A stretch of 64,000 nucleotides of DNA, taken from the NCBI GenBank assembly GCA_031549415.1, contig JAVBPU010000007.1, positions 1 through 64,000 on the forward strand. The letters run 5' to 3'. Shown here piece by piece: positions 6,815 to 16,050 of the stretch. The stretch comes from Limiplasma sp031549415. Its GTDB lineage: Bacteria; Bacillota; Clostridia; Christensenellales; Aristaeellaceae. The notes under the pieces are model-generated. The model did no database searches, was not told the origin of the DNA, and saw only the letters and a list, made by a program, of their open reading frames with translations. The translations under genes were made by a program, and so were the position numbers. Position 1 is the first letter of the stretch. The number at the start of each line of letters is the position of its first letter.

Positions 6815-7862
6815 CGGCGTCCAGTTTCACCAGTGCCTGGCTGCCCCAAAAGCCGCTGGTCATGGCGGCTTCCGGCCACAGCCGCAGGGCCAGGAAACAA
6901 CAGCCATAGGCTAGTACAGCATGCACGGCCCGCCAAAAAAGCAAACTGGCGGGCCGGATGCTTTCTTTGGCGAAGGATACATTTTGCATCCAAATGGACA
7001 GGCCCCCAAAACTGCAGGCCCCGCAAAGCAACGGAACAAGCCCCTCCTTTGTCTCCTGCCAGGCCTGTACCAGCCCATGGGTCCCGCCGCCCACTTCCAG
7101 CAAGGTATGGACCAGGGCCAGAAGAGGTTCATTCCCTTGGGCCCAGGCGGGCCACAGGCGCAGAAGCACCCCCCGAAGCACGGCCGCCGCCACAGAAAAC
7201 AGCATCATAGCGCCGCATACCCCCAGCAAGGAGCGGGCCGCCGACCCAATGGCCTCGGGCAAGGCCTGGCTTATAGACGGGATAGGGTTTTGCATAGTTG
7301 TCACAGAAGGCGGGCATGCTAAAGGTGCGGCGGAGAGAGAGGGCGCCTGTTCTTCTGGGCGGCGATTCCTACCCAGGAGGGCCCAAGCCATGGCCCCTGC
7401 GAGCAAAGCGCCCAGCCAATGGCACCCCAGTGCCAGCGCCATTCCCCGGGCGTTTCCGGTCCAACGGGCCAGCGTCCCTACAAAAAACAACGGGCTCATC
7501 ACCCCCACAGCCACCAGCAAAGGGGCTTGCCGCCCCTCCCGGATTCTTCCCTCCGCCACCAAGGCCACCACACGGCGGGTGCCCGCCGGAGAACCCGCCG
7601 CCATGCCAAAGGCGATGGCCTCCAACCATGGGCCTATGCCAGGCCTGCCTTTTCGCCCTTCCTTGGAATGGCCCGCAGGCCCTACCCGCCCTGGCAATCC
7701 CGCCAGCACCATCAGGGGAAACAGGGCGGGCATCACCCCTGTGGCAAAAACCGAGGCTGCCTGCTGGGCCGCCAACATACAATCCTGAGAAAACCAAACG
7801 ATACCCGCCACGCAAAGCGCCAGAACCCACCCCCGCACAGCCCTTTCCCCCTTGTTTTTCAT
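6726..7862 (-). CDS. YlbJ-like nucleoside-recognition (Gate) domain membrane protein
   Basis: The 378-residue membrane protein has the two Gate-type halves of the sporulation protein YlbJ. The first holds GSPAGTRRVVALVAEGRI followed by VMSPLFFVGTLA. The second holds LLEVGGGTHGL, equivalent to the LLEITNG motif of YlbJ, and FGGLSIWMQ. In Bacillus subtilis YlbJ is needed for spore heat resistance; whether this copy acts in sporulation is inferred. The start ATG 7862 has only a weak AAAAAAG site. Its 3' end overlaps gtrA by 89 bases on the opposite strand. No clear promoter was found in the 7863-7950 region. Confidence 0.7.
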   Translation of the reverse strand: MKNKGERAVRGWVLALCVAGIVWFSQDCMLAAQQAASVFATGVMPALFPLMVLAGLPGRVGPAGHSKEGRKGRPGIGPWLEAIAFGMAAGSPAGTRRVVALVAEGRIREGRQAPLLVAVGVMSPLFFVGTLARWTGNARGMALALGCHWLGALLAGAMAWALLGRNRRPEEQAPSLSAAPLACPPSVTTMQNPIPSISQALPEAIGSAARSLLGVCGAMMLFSVAAAVLRGVLLRLWPAWAQGNEPLLALVHTLLEVGGGTHGLVQAWQETKEGLVPLLCGACSFGGLSIWMQNVSFAKESIRPASLLFWRAVHAVLAYGCCFLALRLWPEAAMTSGFWGSQALVKLDAVMPETLPAYLGGLLLLAVLASLWQRSKIC

Positions 7863-7952
7863 CTTTTTTCCAAGGAAAATGAAAATGGTTTCAAAAAAAC
7901 GAAATTTATTTTATGGAATCAGACAAAATCTTTGGTTTTTCGCCAAGAAGCC

Positions 7953-7981
7953 TTTTCAGAACGCGGTGAATGCGCTATACT
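7953..7981 (+). promoter_or_regulatory. Promoter of the PRPP synthetase gene
   Basis: TTTTCA (7953-7958), 17-base spacer, TATACT (7976-7981). Confidence 0.65.
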
Positions 7982-8031
7982 AAGCTAGGTTCTCTCGCAG
8001 ACTGCACCCGCAGCGATAAAGGAGCATGGAC

Positions 8032-9246
8032 GTGACAGATTTCGTAAGTAACTGGAACAGCGAGCTTTTGACGCTTCCTTTTGCGCCCCTTGGCCTCATT
8101 GCTATGCCAGGCTGTGAGGAGTTGGGGCAAAAGATCAATTCTTGGCTGATGAAATGGTACGAGCAACAAGAGGCCCTGGACGAAACCCCTCTCTTCTCTT
8201 TGATGGGCCATAACCGCGATAATTTCCTGATTGAGGCGGAGTGCCCCCGTTTTGGAACCGGCGAAGGCAAGGGCATGCTCCGCAGCAGCGCCCGGGGCTA
8301 CGACATCTATATTCTCAGCGACGTGGGCGCATACAATGTGGAATATAAAATGTACGGACGCAGCGTTCCCATGTCGCCCGACGATCATTTTCAGGATTTG
8401 AAGCGCATCATTGCCGCGGTGGGTGGCCGGGCTAAGCGCGTGAACGTGATCATGCCCATGCTGTACGAAGGGCGGCAGCACCGCCGCACTACCCGGGAAA
8501 GCCTGGACTGCGCCATGGCGCTGCAAGAGCTGGAGCATATGGGCGTGGCCAATATCATCACCTTTGACGCCCACGATCCCCGGGTGCAAAACGCCGTTCC
8601 CCTCATCGGCTTTGACAGCGTGAAGCCCTCCTACCAGATCCTCAAGGCCCTGTTCCGCACGGAGATGGACCTGCATTTGGACCGGGACCATATGATGATC
8701 GTCAGCCCAGACGAAGGCGCCATTGACCGCAACATTTTCTACAGTGCCGTATTGGGCCTGGATATGGGGATGTTTTATAAGCGCCGGGATTATACCACCA
8801 TCGTCAACGGCCGCAATCCCATCGTGGCCCATGAATACTTGGGTGACGATGTGGAAGGCAAGGATATCTTCGTTTCGGACGACATCCTGGCCACCGGCGA
8901 CAGCGTTTTGGATTTGGCCCGGGAGCTAAAACAGCGCAAGGCTGCCCGCATCTTCGCCACGGCTACCTTCGCTCTGTTCACTTCCGGCTTGGACGCTTTC
9001 CACAAGGCCTATGAAGAGGGCACCATCAGCCGTGTGATCGCCACCAACCTCACCTACCGCACGCCGGAGCTGAAAAAGGCCCCCTGGTTTGTGGAGGCGG
9101 ATATGAGCAAGTACATTTCCTACATCATCGCTTCTCTCAACCACGACAGAAGCCTGAGCGGGCTACTGAACCCCTACAACCGCATTCGCGACCTGATGGG
9201 CCGCTACCGGGAAAAGCAAGCGGAAGCAGGCATCCGGTTGGTATAA
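8032..9246 (+). CDS. prs: Ribose-phosphate pyrophosphokinase (long clostridial form)
   Basis: The enzyme makes PRPP from ribose 5-phosphate and ATP for nucleotide, His and Trp synthesis. The protein of 404 residues is longer than the usual 310-320. It keeps the two-fold phosphoribosyltransferase layout: MPMLYEGRQHRRTTRESLDC (canonical P-Y-x-R-Q-D-R region), ITFDAHDPRVQN with the catalytic D-x-H-x-x-x-x-Q pattern, SPDEGAIDRN, and the PRPP loop DDILATGDSVLDLA. An in-frame ATG at 8026 sits directly against AAGGAG, so GTG 8032 with seven-base spacing is preferred. A terminator follows the stop. The extra length and divergent PRPP loop are typical of a clostridial subgroup. Confidence 0.88.
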   Translation: MTDFVSNWNSELLTLPFAPLGLIAMPGCEELGQKINSWLMKWYEQQEALDETPLFSLMGHNRDNFLIEAECPRFGTGEGKGMLRSSARGYDIYILSDVGAYNVEYKMYGRSVPMSPDDHFQDLKRIIAAVGGRAKRVNVIMPMLYEGRQHRRTTRESLDCAMALQELEHMGVANIITFDAHDPRVQNAVPLIGFDSVKPSYQILKALFRTEMDLHLDRDHMMIVSPDEGAIDRNIFYSAVLGLDMGMFYKRRDYTTIVNGRNPIVAHEYLGDDVEGKDIFVSDDILATGDSVLDLARELKQRKAARIFATATFALFTSGLDAFHKAYEEGTISRVIATNLTYRTPELKKAPWFVEADMSKYISYIIASLNHDRSLSGLLNPYNRIRDLMGRYREKQAEAGIRLV

Positions 9247-9255
9247 GACGTTTTC

Positions 9256-9279
9256 AAAAAGTGGCGGTGCCACTTTTTT
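9256..9279 (+). terminator. Terminator after prs
   Basis: AAAAAGTGGC-GGT-GCCACTTTTTT hairpin with T run. Confidence 0.85.
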
Positions 9280-9287
9280 GCTATCTA

Positions 9288-9296
9288 TGCTATAAT
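9288..9296 (+). promoter_or_regulatory. Extended -10 promoter of argH
   Basis: TGCTATAAT (extended -10, TGn plus TATAAT) 30 bases before the argH ATG. No good -35 is visible, as is common with extended -10 promoters. Confidence 0.7.
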
Positions 9297-9326
9297 ACGG
9301 TGACTCTCAAACGAAGGACTGATAGC

Positions 9327-10736
9327 ATGCGCAAGCTATGGGCAGGGCGTTTTGAAAAGCCCACCAGCCCCCTGCTGGATCATTTCCAATCTTCCATTTC
9401 CTTTGACCAGCGGCTGTTGCGCTGCGACATCGCCGGTTCCATCGCCCATGCCACCATGCTGGGGGAGCAGGGCATTCTGTCCGCCCAGGACGCTCAGGCC
9501 CTTGTCACGGGTCTGGAAGACATTTTGAATGAGTATGACAGGGGCCAGCTGGCCATCGACCCGGGCGCGGAGGATGTGCACATGTTTGTGGAGGCCTTGC
9601 TGACCCAGCGCATTGGTGATGCGGGGAAGCGTTTGCACACGGGCCGCAGCCGCAACGACCAGGTGGCCTTGGATGTGCGCCTGTATTGCAAGCAATGTTG
9701 CAACGAGATACGGGCGCAATTGCGAAACCTGCTGGAATGGTTGCTGGCCCTGGCCAAGGTCCATTTGCATACGATCATGCCCGGCTACACCCATTTGCAA
9801 AAGGCCCAGCCTATTACGCTGGCCTTTCATCTGATGGCCTATGCGCAGATGTTTCAGCGAGACTGCACCCGTTTTCGCGCCGTCTATACCGAGGCGGACG
9901 TGATGCCCTTGGGCAGCGGCGCCCTGGCAGGCACCACCTATCCTTTACACCGGGAGCGGGTGGCGGAGCTGTTGGGCTTTGCCCAGGTGACCGACAACGC
10001 CCTGGACGCTGTCAGCGACCGGGACTTTCTGCTGTCCTTCCTGTCCGCCGCATCCCAGTGCATGATGCATCTCAGCCGTTTCTGCGAGGAGCTGATTCTC
10101 TGGTCCACCAACGAATTTTCCACCGCCGTGATGGATGACGGCTTTGCCACGGGTTCCAGCATCATGCCTCAAAAGAAGAACCCGGACGCCTGCGAGCTGA
10201 TCCGGGGCAAAACCGGCCGGGTGTACGGGGACCTGATGACGCTGCTGACGGTGATGAAGGGGCTGCCCCTTGCTTATAACAAGGACATGCAAGAGGACAA
10301 GGAAGCTTTCTTTGACGCCTATGACACCCTTTCCATCTGCCTAAAGACCTTCACGGAGATGCTGCGCACCACCCGCTTTCAAAAAGACGCCATGGAAAAG
10401 AGTGCCGGCCTGGGCTTTACTAACGCCACGGATCTGGCGGATTATCTGGTGGGCAAGGGTGTGGCCTTCCGGGATGCCCACCATATAAGCGGCGCATTGG
10501 TGGCTAAATGCGTCAAAGAAAACCGGGCGCTGCTGGATTTGCGCCTGGAAGAGCTGAAGGACGCGGCCCCCGCCTTTGCGGAAGATGTGTATGAGGCCAT
10601 CGCCCTTCCAATTTGTGTAGAAAGGCGAAGCCTCCGGGGCGGCCCGGCCCCCAGCGCCGTGGAAGATAGCATCCGCCGCATGGAAGGCTGGCTGGCGGCC
10701 CATCCCATGCCTCCGCCCTTGCCAATGAAGGAGTGA
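9327..10736 (+). CDS. argH: Argininosuccinate lyase
   Basis: The enzyme cleaves argininosuccinate to arginine and fumarate, the last step of arginine synthesis. The 469-residue length is standard. The protein begins MRKLWAGRFEKPTSPLLDHF, contains TGRSRNDQVALDVR with the substrate-binding N-D-Q, and the fumarase/aspartase signature GSSIMPQKKNPD. ATG 9327 has AAGGA eight bases upstream; an earlier in-frame start at 9261 has none and adds residues not seen in the family. argG is not adjacent, so the arginine genes are scattered here. The next gene starts seven bases after the stop. Confidence 0.97.
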   Translation: MRKLWAGRFEKPTSPLLDHFQSSISFDQRLLRCDIAGSIAHATMLGEQGILSAQDAQALVTGLEDILNEYDRGQLAIDPGAEDVHMFVEALLTQRIGDAGKRLHTGRSRNDQVALDVRLYCKQCCNEIRAQLRNLLEWLLALAKVHLHTIMPGYTHLQKAQPITLAFHLMAYAQMFQRDCTRFRAVYTEADVMPLGSGALAGTTYPLHRERVAELLGFAQVTDNALDAVSDRDFLLSFLSAASQCMMHLSRFCEELILWSTNEFSTAVMDDGFATGSSIMPQKKNPDACELIRGKTGRVYGDLMTLLTVMKGLPLAYNKDMQEDKEAFFDAYDTLSICLKTFTEMLRTTRFQKDAMEKSAGLGFTNATDLADYLVGKGVAFRDAHHISGALVAKCVKENRALLDLRLEELKDAAPAFAEDVYEAIALPICVERRSLRGGPAPSAVEDSIRRMEGWLAAHPMPPPLPMKE

Positions 10737-10743
10737 CGCACTG

Positions 10744-12006
10744 ATGATGAAGTGGGAAAAGCGGCTGGTGGCCAGCATACAAAAGCATATTCTTTGGTGG
10801 GCCATGGGCCTTTCCGCCCTGCTGGGCGCGTTTATCCGGTATTCCTTTTTGCCCCTGATTGTGGCGGATATGGAGTTCCTGCTGACGGCCTGGTACGAGG
10901 CCGCCGCCGCCGGCGGCATCGCCGCCGCCGCGGGCAAGGGCGGCATCTCGGTCATCCCCACCCAAAGCAATTACTTGCCTCTCTACCTGTACATCTTCAC
11001 CGCCGTGGCCAAGCTAGGCGTGCCCAATGTGGTGGGCATCAAGTACATTTCCATCGCCTTCGAGGCGTTTCTCATCGGCGGGTCCTGCCTAGCGGTGCGC
11101 TTTGTTTCCCCCTCCCCCAAAAAGAGCCTGAACACCGCCATCACCTTTATTTTGCTCTGCTTTCATCCTCTGCTGATCCTCAACGCCTCTGGCTGGGGGC
11201 AAGCGGATACCATTTATTCCAGTTTTTCCGTGTTATCGGTCCTGATGCTGATGCGGGGCAAGAACACTTGGGCCATGGTCCTGTTTGGTATTTCCTTTGC
11301 CTTGAAGATGCAAGCACTGTTTTTGTTGCCCTTGTTTGTGATGGTCTATTTCTGTGAAAAAAAGCTGAGCCTTTGGCAGTTTCTGCTGGTGCCCGCAGTG
11401 GCGCTGCTTACCAGCCTGCCCATGGCGCTGTTTGGCGATAGCCCCTTCTACGTGGTTTCCTGCTATCTGGGCCAGGTGGAAATCTACAATAACCCCACCT
11501 TCAACCATCCCAATTTCTATGCCCTGCTGGGAGAGGCCCTCAGTAAAAAGACCATGATTCAAGGGATGATGTCCCGGTATGGCGGGGCGCTGGCCCTGGC
11601 TTCCCTGGGAGGCATGATGGCCTGGCTGCTGACAAAAAAAGCGAAGTTTTCGGGCCAGTCGCTGCTTTTGCTGGGCGCTTGGTGCGTGCTGTGCACCACG
11701 TTTTTCATGCCCCGCATGCACGAACGGTACGGTTTTGTGGGGGAAATCCTGCTGCTTTGCTGGGCGGTGGCCCTGGGCAAGCCCCGGGGCTACGCCTACC
11801 TGCTGCTGGGGCTGCTGCCCATTGCCAGCGCCTATGCGGAGTACATGTTCCGCAACCCCATCTTTCCCTTGCAGGTGGGCGGTTTTTTGAACCTGGCGCT
11901 GCTGGGGCTTCTCACCTGGGAAGTGGTGAAGGCGGTGAAGGAAGGCCAGTCCGTAGGCTCCCCAGCGTTGCCTGCGCTGGAACAGGAGGCGGGCGCCCAT
12001 GGCTGA
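10744..12006 (+). CDS. Gpi18-like mannosyltransferase (GT-C membrane protein)
   Basis: The 420-residue membrane protein has about ten helices. It carries the motifs LNASGWGQADTIYSSF in an outer loop and FMPRMHERYGFVGEILLL near residue 320, both typical of bacterial proteins related to Gpi18 mannosyltransferase (COG5542). It probably adds a mannosyl or other sugar from a lipid carrier to an exported polymer or protein. The start follows argH by seven bases, with the ribosome site AAGGAG inside the argH end. Its stop overlaps the ATG of the acyltransferase by eight bases, so the two should be translated together. Confidence 0.8.
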   Translation: MMKWEKRLVASIQKHILWWAMGLSALLGAFIRYSFLPLIVADMEFLLTAWYEAAAAGGIAAAAGKGGISVIPTQSNYLPLYLYIFTAVAKLGVPNVVGIKYISIAFEAFLIGGSCLAVRFVSPSPKKSLNTAITFILLCFHPLLILNASGWGQADTIYSSFSVLSVLMLMRGKNTWAMVLFGISFALKMQALFLLPLFVMVYFCEKKLSLWQFLLVPAVALLTSLPMALFGDSPFYVVSCYLGQVEIYNNPTFNHPNFYALLGEALSKKTMIQGMMSRYGGALALASLGGMMAWLLTKKAKFSGQSLLLLGAWCVLCTTFFMPRMHERYGFVGEILLLCWAVALGKPRGYAYLLLGLLPIASAYAEYMFRNPIFPLQVGGFLNLALLGLLTWEVVKAVKEGQSVGSPALPALEQEAGAHG

Positions 12007-13099
12007 AGCAACCCTGTCCCCCGGAAGCGCTCCTCAAAGAGCCCGCGTGTTCTATTTTGACGCGCTGCGGGCCCTGGCAGCCTTCCTGGTGATCGTCAAC
12101 CACACCAATAGCTATGTGTTCAAGGCCACAGGCCCTCAGGACCCTGCCTGGTGGTTGTCCTTGCTGTGGTATTATTGCAGCAAAATTGCCGTTCCCCTGT
12201 TTGTGATGATCTCCGGCGCCTGCTTGCTTCCCAAGCAGGACAGCTATTCAAAGGCCCTGGGGCGCACCCTGCGCATGGTATTGGTGCTGGTGCTGTTCTC
12301 CTACGGGTATTATCTTTGGGATCTATGGCTCACCCACTTCACCTGGGCCAAGGCCCTCGATTTTCCCGCCTTCCTCTCTTCTATTTGGGAGAAGCGCATC
12401 ACCGATTCCTTTTGGTACCTCTACTTCTACATCGGCCTGCTGGTGATGCTGCCGCTGCTGCAACGCCTGGCGGCAGGCATGCGGAAAAGGGATTACCAGT
12501 ATTTCCTGTGCATTTCCTTTTTTACGAACGGCCTGTGGCCGCTGGTATGCCACTACGTCCCTGGCCTGCAACTTCCGGACTATTTTGACCTCCCGCTGTT
12601 TTCCGTGTTCATCGGGCTGTTTTTTGCGGGCCGGTACCTGCACGCCTATGCCCAGCCCTCCCGGGGCAAGGGTTGGCTCTGCCTGCTGGTGCTGGCGGTA
12701 TGTCTGGCCCTGTCTGTCTTTTTAACGCAAGGGGAGTATGCCCGTTTGCGGGGCGCGGGCCAGTATTGGTTCATGGACGAGCGCACCGCTCCGGCCTTCC
12801 CGGTACTCCTGTCCGCGCTGGCCGTATTTTTCCTGCCCAGGTGCTGGCCCGCCAAAAGAGAAAAGGCCCAGTCTTCCCGGTGGACCCGGTTCATCCAGGT
12901 CCTGGGGGGCTGCGCCTTTGGCATTTACCTGTTGCAGGACTGGGTCACAGCGGAGACCAAGCATCGGGTCTTTGAGCCTTTGCTGGCGGCCCTGCCCGCG
13001 TTCCCTGCCGCCCTTTTGTGGACGTTGCTGATTTTCGCCTTTTCGGCGCTTCTGGCCTGGGTTCTCAAGCTAATTCCAGGCATCAAAAAACTGATCTGA
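11999..13099 (+). CDS. Acyltransferase 3 family (OafA/YrhL-like) membrane protein
   Basis: The 366-residue protein has about ten membrane helices and the family start RVFYFDALRALAAFLVIVNH, with the key His of the R-x-x-A...x-x-H motif (His40). Members transfer acetyl or succinyl groups from the cytoplasm to exported sugars. It overlaps the upstream mannosyltransferase by eight bases (ATGGCTGA), pointing to coupled decoration of one glycan. It converges on der, whose stop lies five bases away, and no terminator is visible between them. Confidence 0.88.
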   Translation: MAEATLSPGSAPQRARVFYFDALRALAAFLVIVNHTNSYVFKATGPQDPAWWLSLLWYYCSKIAVPLFVMISGACLLPKQDSYSKALGRTLRMVLVLVLFSYGYYLWDLWLTHFTWAKALDFPAFLSSIWEKRITDSFWYLYFYIGLLVMLPLLQRLAAGMRKRDYQYFLCISFFTNGLWPLVCHYVPGLQLPDYFDLPLFSVFIGLFFAGRYLHAYAQPSRGKGWLCLLVLAVCLALSVFLTQGEYARLRGAGQYWFMDERTAPAFPVLLSALAVFFLPRCWPAKREKAQSSRWTRFIQVLGGCAFGIYLLQDWVTAETKHRVFEPLLAALPAFPAALLWTLLIFAFSALLAWVLKLIPGIKKLI

Positions 13100-13104
13100 C
13101 AATC

Positions 13105-14433
13105 CTAGTCCTTCTTCTCCCTCAAAATCAGCCGGATGGGCGTGCCCTCAAAGCCAAAGCTCTTTCGCAGTGCGTTTTCCAGGTACCGTTCGTAGGCAAA
13201 GTGCATCAGCTCTTTGTCGTTGATGAACAGCACGAAGGTGGGCGGGCAGGCGCATTGCTGGGTGCCGTAGTAGATTTTGAGGCGGCGTCCGGCGGTGGAG
13301 GGGGGCTGCAAGCTGGCCTGGGCATCGGCCAAGGCCTCGTTCAGCACGCCGGTGGGGACGCGTTTGCGGTACTCCGCAAACACTTCGTTCACTTTTTTCA
13401 GCACGGTGTGCACCCGCTGCCCGGTTTTGGCCGACAGAAACAGCACCGGCGCATAGGCCATAAACTTGAGATCGCTCAGCACCTGTTTGCGGTAATTTTC
13501 CAGGGTCCCGGTGTCCTTTTCCAGGGCGTCCCATTTGTTGACCACCACAATCACGGCCTTGCCCGCGTCCATGATCAGCCCGGCAATCTTCGTATCCTGC
13601 TCGGTAACCCCGTCCAGCGCGTCAATCAGCAGCAGCGCCACATCACAGCGGTCCATGGCGGCGATGGACCGCAGCACGCTGTACCGCTCGATGGTTTCCT
13701 CCTCCACAGCCTTTTTTTTGCGCAGACCCGCCGTGTCGATGATATTGTACCGGGTGCCATCCTCTGCGGTGAACAGGGAGTCGATGGCGTCCCGGGTGGT
13801 GCCGGGGATGTCGCTGACCATGGTGCGTTCCTGGGCCAGCAGCTTGTTGCACAGGGAGCTTTTGCCCACATTGGGCCTGCCCACCACCGCCAGCTGGATC
13901 ACATGCGCCTCTTCCTCCAGCTCATCCTCCGCCTGGGGCGGCAACCGCTTCACGATTTCCTCCAGCAGGTCTCCCAGCCCCAGCATGTTGGTGGCGCTGA
14001 TGCCAAGGGGGTCGCCCATGCCCAGGTCATAATATTCGTATAGCTGGTCCGTCAGCCCCGCATGGTCCACCTTGTTCACCACCAGCAGCAGCGGCTTCTT
14101 AGTCCGGCGCAGGAACTGGGCCACCTCCCGGTCCTCGGGGCTGAGGCCCTCCCGGCCGTCGGTGAAAAAACAAATCACATCGGCGGTGTCCATGGCAATT
14201 TGCGCCTGGACCCTTATTTGGCTTAGCAGCACATCCTTGCTGTGCAGGTCAATGCCCCCGGTGTCGATCATGGTGAAGCGGCGTCCCATCCATTCCACAT
14301 CCGCATAGATCCGGTCCCGGGTCACGCCGGGCACATCCTCTACGATGGAGATGCGCTTGCCCGCGATTTTATTAAAAAAAGTGGATTTGCCCACATTGGG
14401 ACGGCCTACGATGGCCACCAACGGCTTTGCCAT
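13105..14433 (-). CDS. der: Ribosome biogenesis GTPase Der (EngA)
   Basis: Two tandem G domains are present: GRPNVGKSTFFNK near residue 10 with DTGG and NKVD, and GRPNVGKSSLCNK near 180 with DTAG and NKWD. A KH-like C-terminal domain closes the protein at 442 residues, the usual length. Der acts in the cytoplasm in maturation of the 50S subunit. The ATG at 14433 has GAGGAG eight bases upstream. It is the second gene of a leftward unit with the DUF512 protein, a pairing found in many Clostridia. Confidence 0.97.
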   Translation of the reverse strand: MAKPLVAIVGRPNVGKSTFFNKIAGKRISIVEDVPGVTRDRIYADVEWMGRRFTMIDTGGIDLHSKDVLLSQIRVQAQIAMDTADVICFFTDGREGLSPEDREVAQFLRRTKKPLLLVVNKVDHAGLTDQLYEYYDLGMGDPLGISATNMLGLGDLLEEIVKRLPPQAEDELEEEAHVIQLAVVGRPNVGKSSLCNKLLAQERTMVSDIPGTTRDAIDSLFTAEDGTRYNIIDTAGLRKKKAVEEETIERYSVLRSIAAMDRCDVALLLIDALDGVTEQDTKIAGLIMDAGKAVIVVVNKWDALEKDTGTLENYRKQVLSDLKFMAYAPVLFLSAKTGQRVHTVLKKVNEVFAEYRKRVPTGVLNEALADAQASLQPPSTAGRRLKIYYGTQQCACPPTFVLFINDKELMHFAYERYLENALRKSFGFEGTPIRLILREKKD

Positions 14434-14484
14434 ATTTCTTCTCCTCTACAAGGGTCCGGGCCCCCAAGGCCCAGCGCCCGAAAA

Positions 14485-15795
14485 TCACCGCCCCCGCAGG
14501 GCGTCGTATAACTCCTGGCCGGAACTTCCCACCACCCGCACCGGCAGGGGGCAGCGGCGGCGAAATTCTTCCAGCGTCAGGTCATCCAAAAACCGGTCCC
14601 CCTCATGCCGAAGCATACAGGCTGGAAGCAACAGGGCCTCCGCCCCGGTTTCCAGCTGCCCTGGCAATTGCGCCAGGATGTCCCCGCCCGTTACCAGTCC
14701 CGCCACGGTGACGGTTTCGCCAAAGAAGCGGTTGACGATGGTCAGCACCTGGACCTGTGTGCCCGGCGGGGCGAAGCGCTGGGTCAGCCTCTGCAGATGC
14801 GGCGCGGCGGATACTCCGGTGGCCAAGGCCAGCCGCCTTTCTTGCGCAGGGGCTGGTTCCTCGTCCAGGGCCTCCGCCTCCTCCAGTTCACTTTCCAAAA
14901 GCCGCAGCAGGCCCACGCCGTTCTCAATCTGGGGGTAATGCTCATACCAGTCCTCGGTTGGAATGGGTTCCCCAGCCAGGCAGAAAAACTCATCGCTGGG
15001 AAAAACAAAGGTGCCGCCCAAATCCCGGCGGCAGGCCTCCTGAAAGGGCGCGATGGCTTGCAGCAGCGCCCGGGACCCTTCCCGGTCAAAGGGCCTAAGC
15101 GCTGTCAGCCCGTCCCTCCACCGGGTCAGCCCTACCGGCACCAGGGCCACGCTTCGGGCCAAGGGCGCCAAGCCGCGCAAATCCCGCAGGGTAGCGAGCA
15201 AGGCCTCTCCATCATTATAACCCGGACAGACCACCACCTGGCAGTGAAAGACGATACCCGCCTTTGCAAGCCGCGCCAGCCTGTCCATCACATCCCCGGC
15301 AAAGCGGTTGTGCATCATGGCTTGGCGAAGGGCCGGATTCGTGGTATGCACGCTAACGTACAGGGGGGACGCATGCCGCTTGAGGATGCGCTGAAACTCC
15401 GCCTCATCCACATTGGTCAGCGTTACGTAATTGCCCATCATCAGCGAATAGCGCCAGTCATCATCCTTCACATACAGGCTTTCCCGCAGCCCTTTGGGCA
15501 TCTGGTCAATAAAGCAGAACACGCATTGGTTGCGGCAGGTACGGGGCGAAAGGGCCATGCTGTCCTCAAAGCGGAGGCCGAGAGGCTCCCCCTCTTCTTT
15601 GCGCAGGGTCAGGGTTTCCCGCTGGCCATCGGCCCGCTCCACCGCCATCCGCAGGGTGGCGGGGAAGGTCAGCGCCTGGTAATCAATTTCATCCAGCAGG
15701 GGTTCTCCCCCTATTTCCAGTACGCCGTCGCCAGGGCGAAGGCCGTGTTTTTCCGCCACGGACCCCGGCTCCACTGCCCGGATGACATGTTTCAT
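14485..15795 (-). CDS. DUF512 protein with PDZ domain and radical-SAM-like CxxxCxxC
   Basis: The 436-residue protein starts with a PDZ-like segment (EPGSVAEKHGLRPGDGVLEI, residues 9-28). It then has TCRNQCVFCFIDQMP with the C-x3-C-x2-C iron-sulfur motif of radical SAM enzymes, and a C-terminal DUF512 domain ending in VVGSSGQELYDALRG. Its reaction is unknown. The gene stands directly upstream of der in many Clostridia, which hints at a ribosome or tRNA role, but this is inference. AAAGGAGAGG lies before the ATG and a strong promoter is at 15837-15865. Confidence 0.88.
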   Translation of the reverse strand: MKHVIRAVEPGSVAEKHGLRPGDGVLEIGGEPLLDEIDYQALTFPATLRMAVERADGQRETLTLRKEEGEPLGLRFEDSMALSPRTCRNQCVFCFIDQMPKGLRESLYVKDDDWRYSLMMGNYVTLTNVDEAEFQRILKRHASPLYVSVHTTNPALRQAMMHNRFAGDVMDRLARLAKAGIVFHCQVVVCPGYNDGEALLATLRDLRGLAPLARSVALVPVGLTRWRDGLTALRPFDREGSRALLQAIAPFQEACRRDLGGTFVFPSDEFFCLAGEPIPTEDWYEHYPQIENGVGLLRLLESELEEAEALDEEPAPAQERRLALATGVSAAPHLQRLTQRFAPPGTQVQVLTIVNRFFGETVTVAGLVTGGDILAQLPGQLETGAEALLLPACMLRHEGDRFLDDLTLEEFRRRCPLPVRVVGSSGQELYDALRGR

Positions 15796-15836
15796 GCGCG
15801 TCCTCTCCTTTGGCCCTGCGCGTTAGGGCATGCTCC

Positions 15837-15865
15837 ATTATGAATGGATTTGCCTTGGAAGTCAA
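15837..15865 (-). promoter_or_regulatory. Promoter of the DUF512-der unit
   Basis: Minus-strand TTGACT (15860-15865), 17-base spacer, CATAAT (15837-15842). Confidence 0.8.
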
Positions 15866-15954
15866 GCAACCGTGCCCAAAGCACCCTCACAAAAAACCCT
15901 CGGCAGGTGAACCTTTCAGCGCGCTTTTGTGTCATATATTACAGGGGTCTCACA

Positions 15955-15983
15955 TTGACGGCACCGGTGTGAAATGATATAAT
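15955..15983 (+). promoter_or_regulatory. Promoter of the DUF3048 gene
   Basis: TTGACG (15955-15960), 17-base spacer ending in TGA, perfect TATAAT (15978-15983); an extended -10 as well. Confidence 0.88.
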
Positions 15984-16050
15984 TCGGATACTGGTGTTGT
16001 GTGCATTTGCAACGCTGAGAGTCTCCCCATCCATCACATAGGAGGTTGTA

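Noticed and set aside
14605..15843. 412-codon plus-strand frame
   Set aside because: Antisense to the DUF512 gene, whose CxxxCxxC and PDZ motifs are clear.
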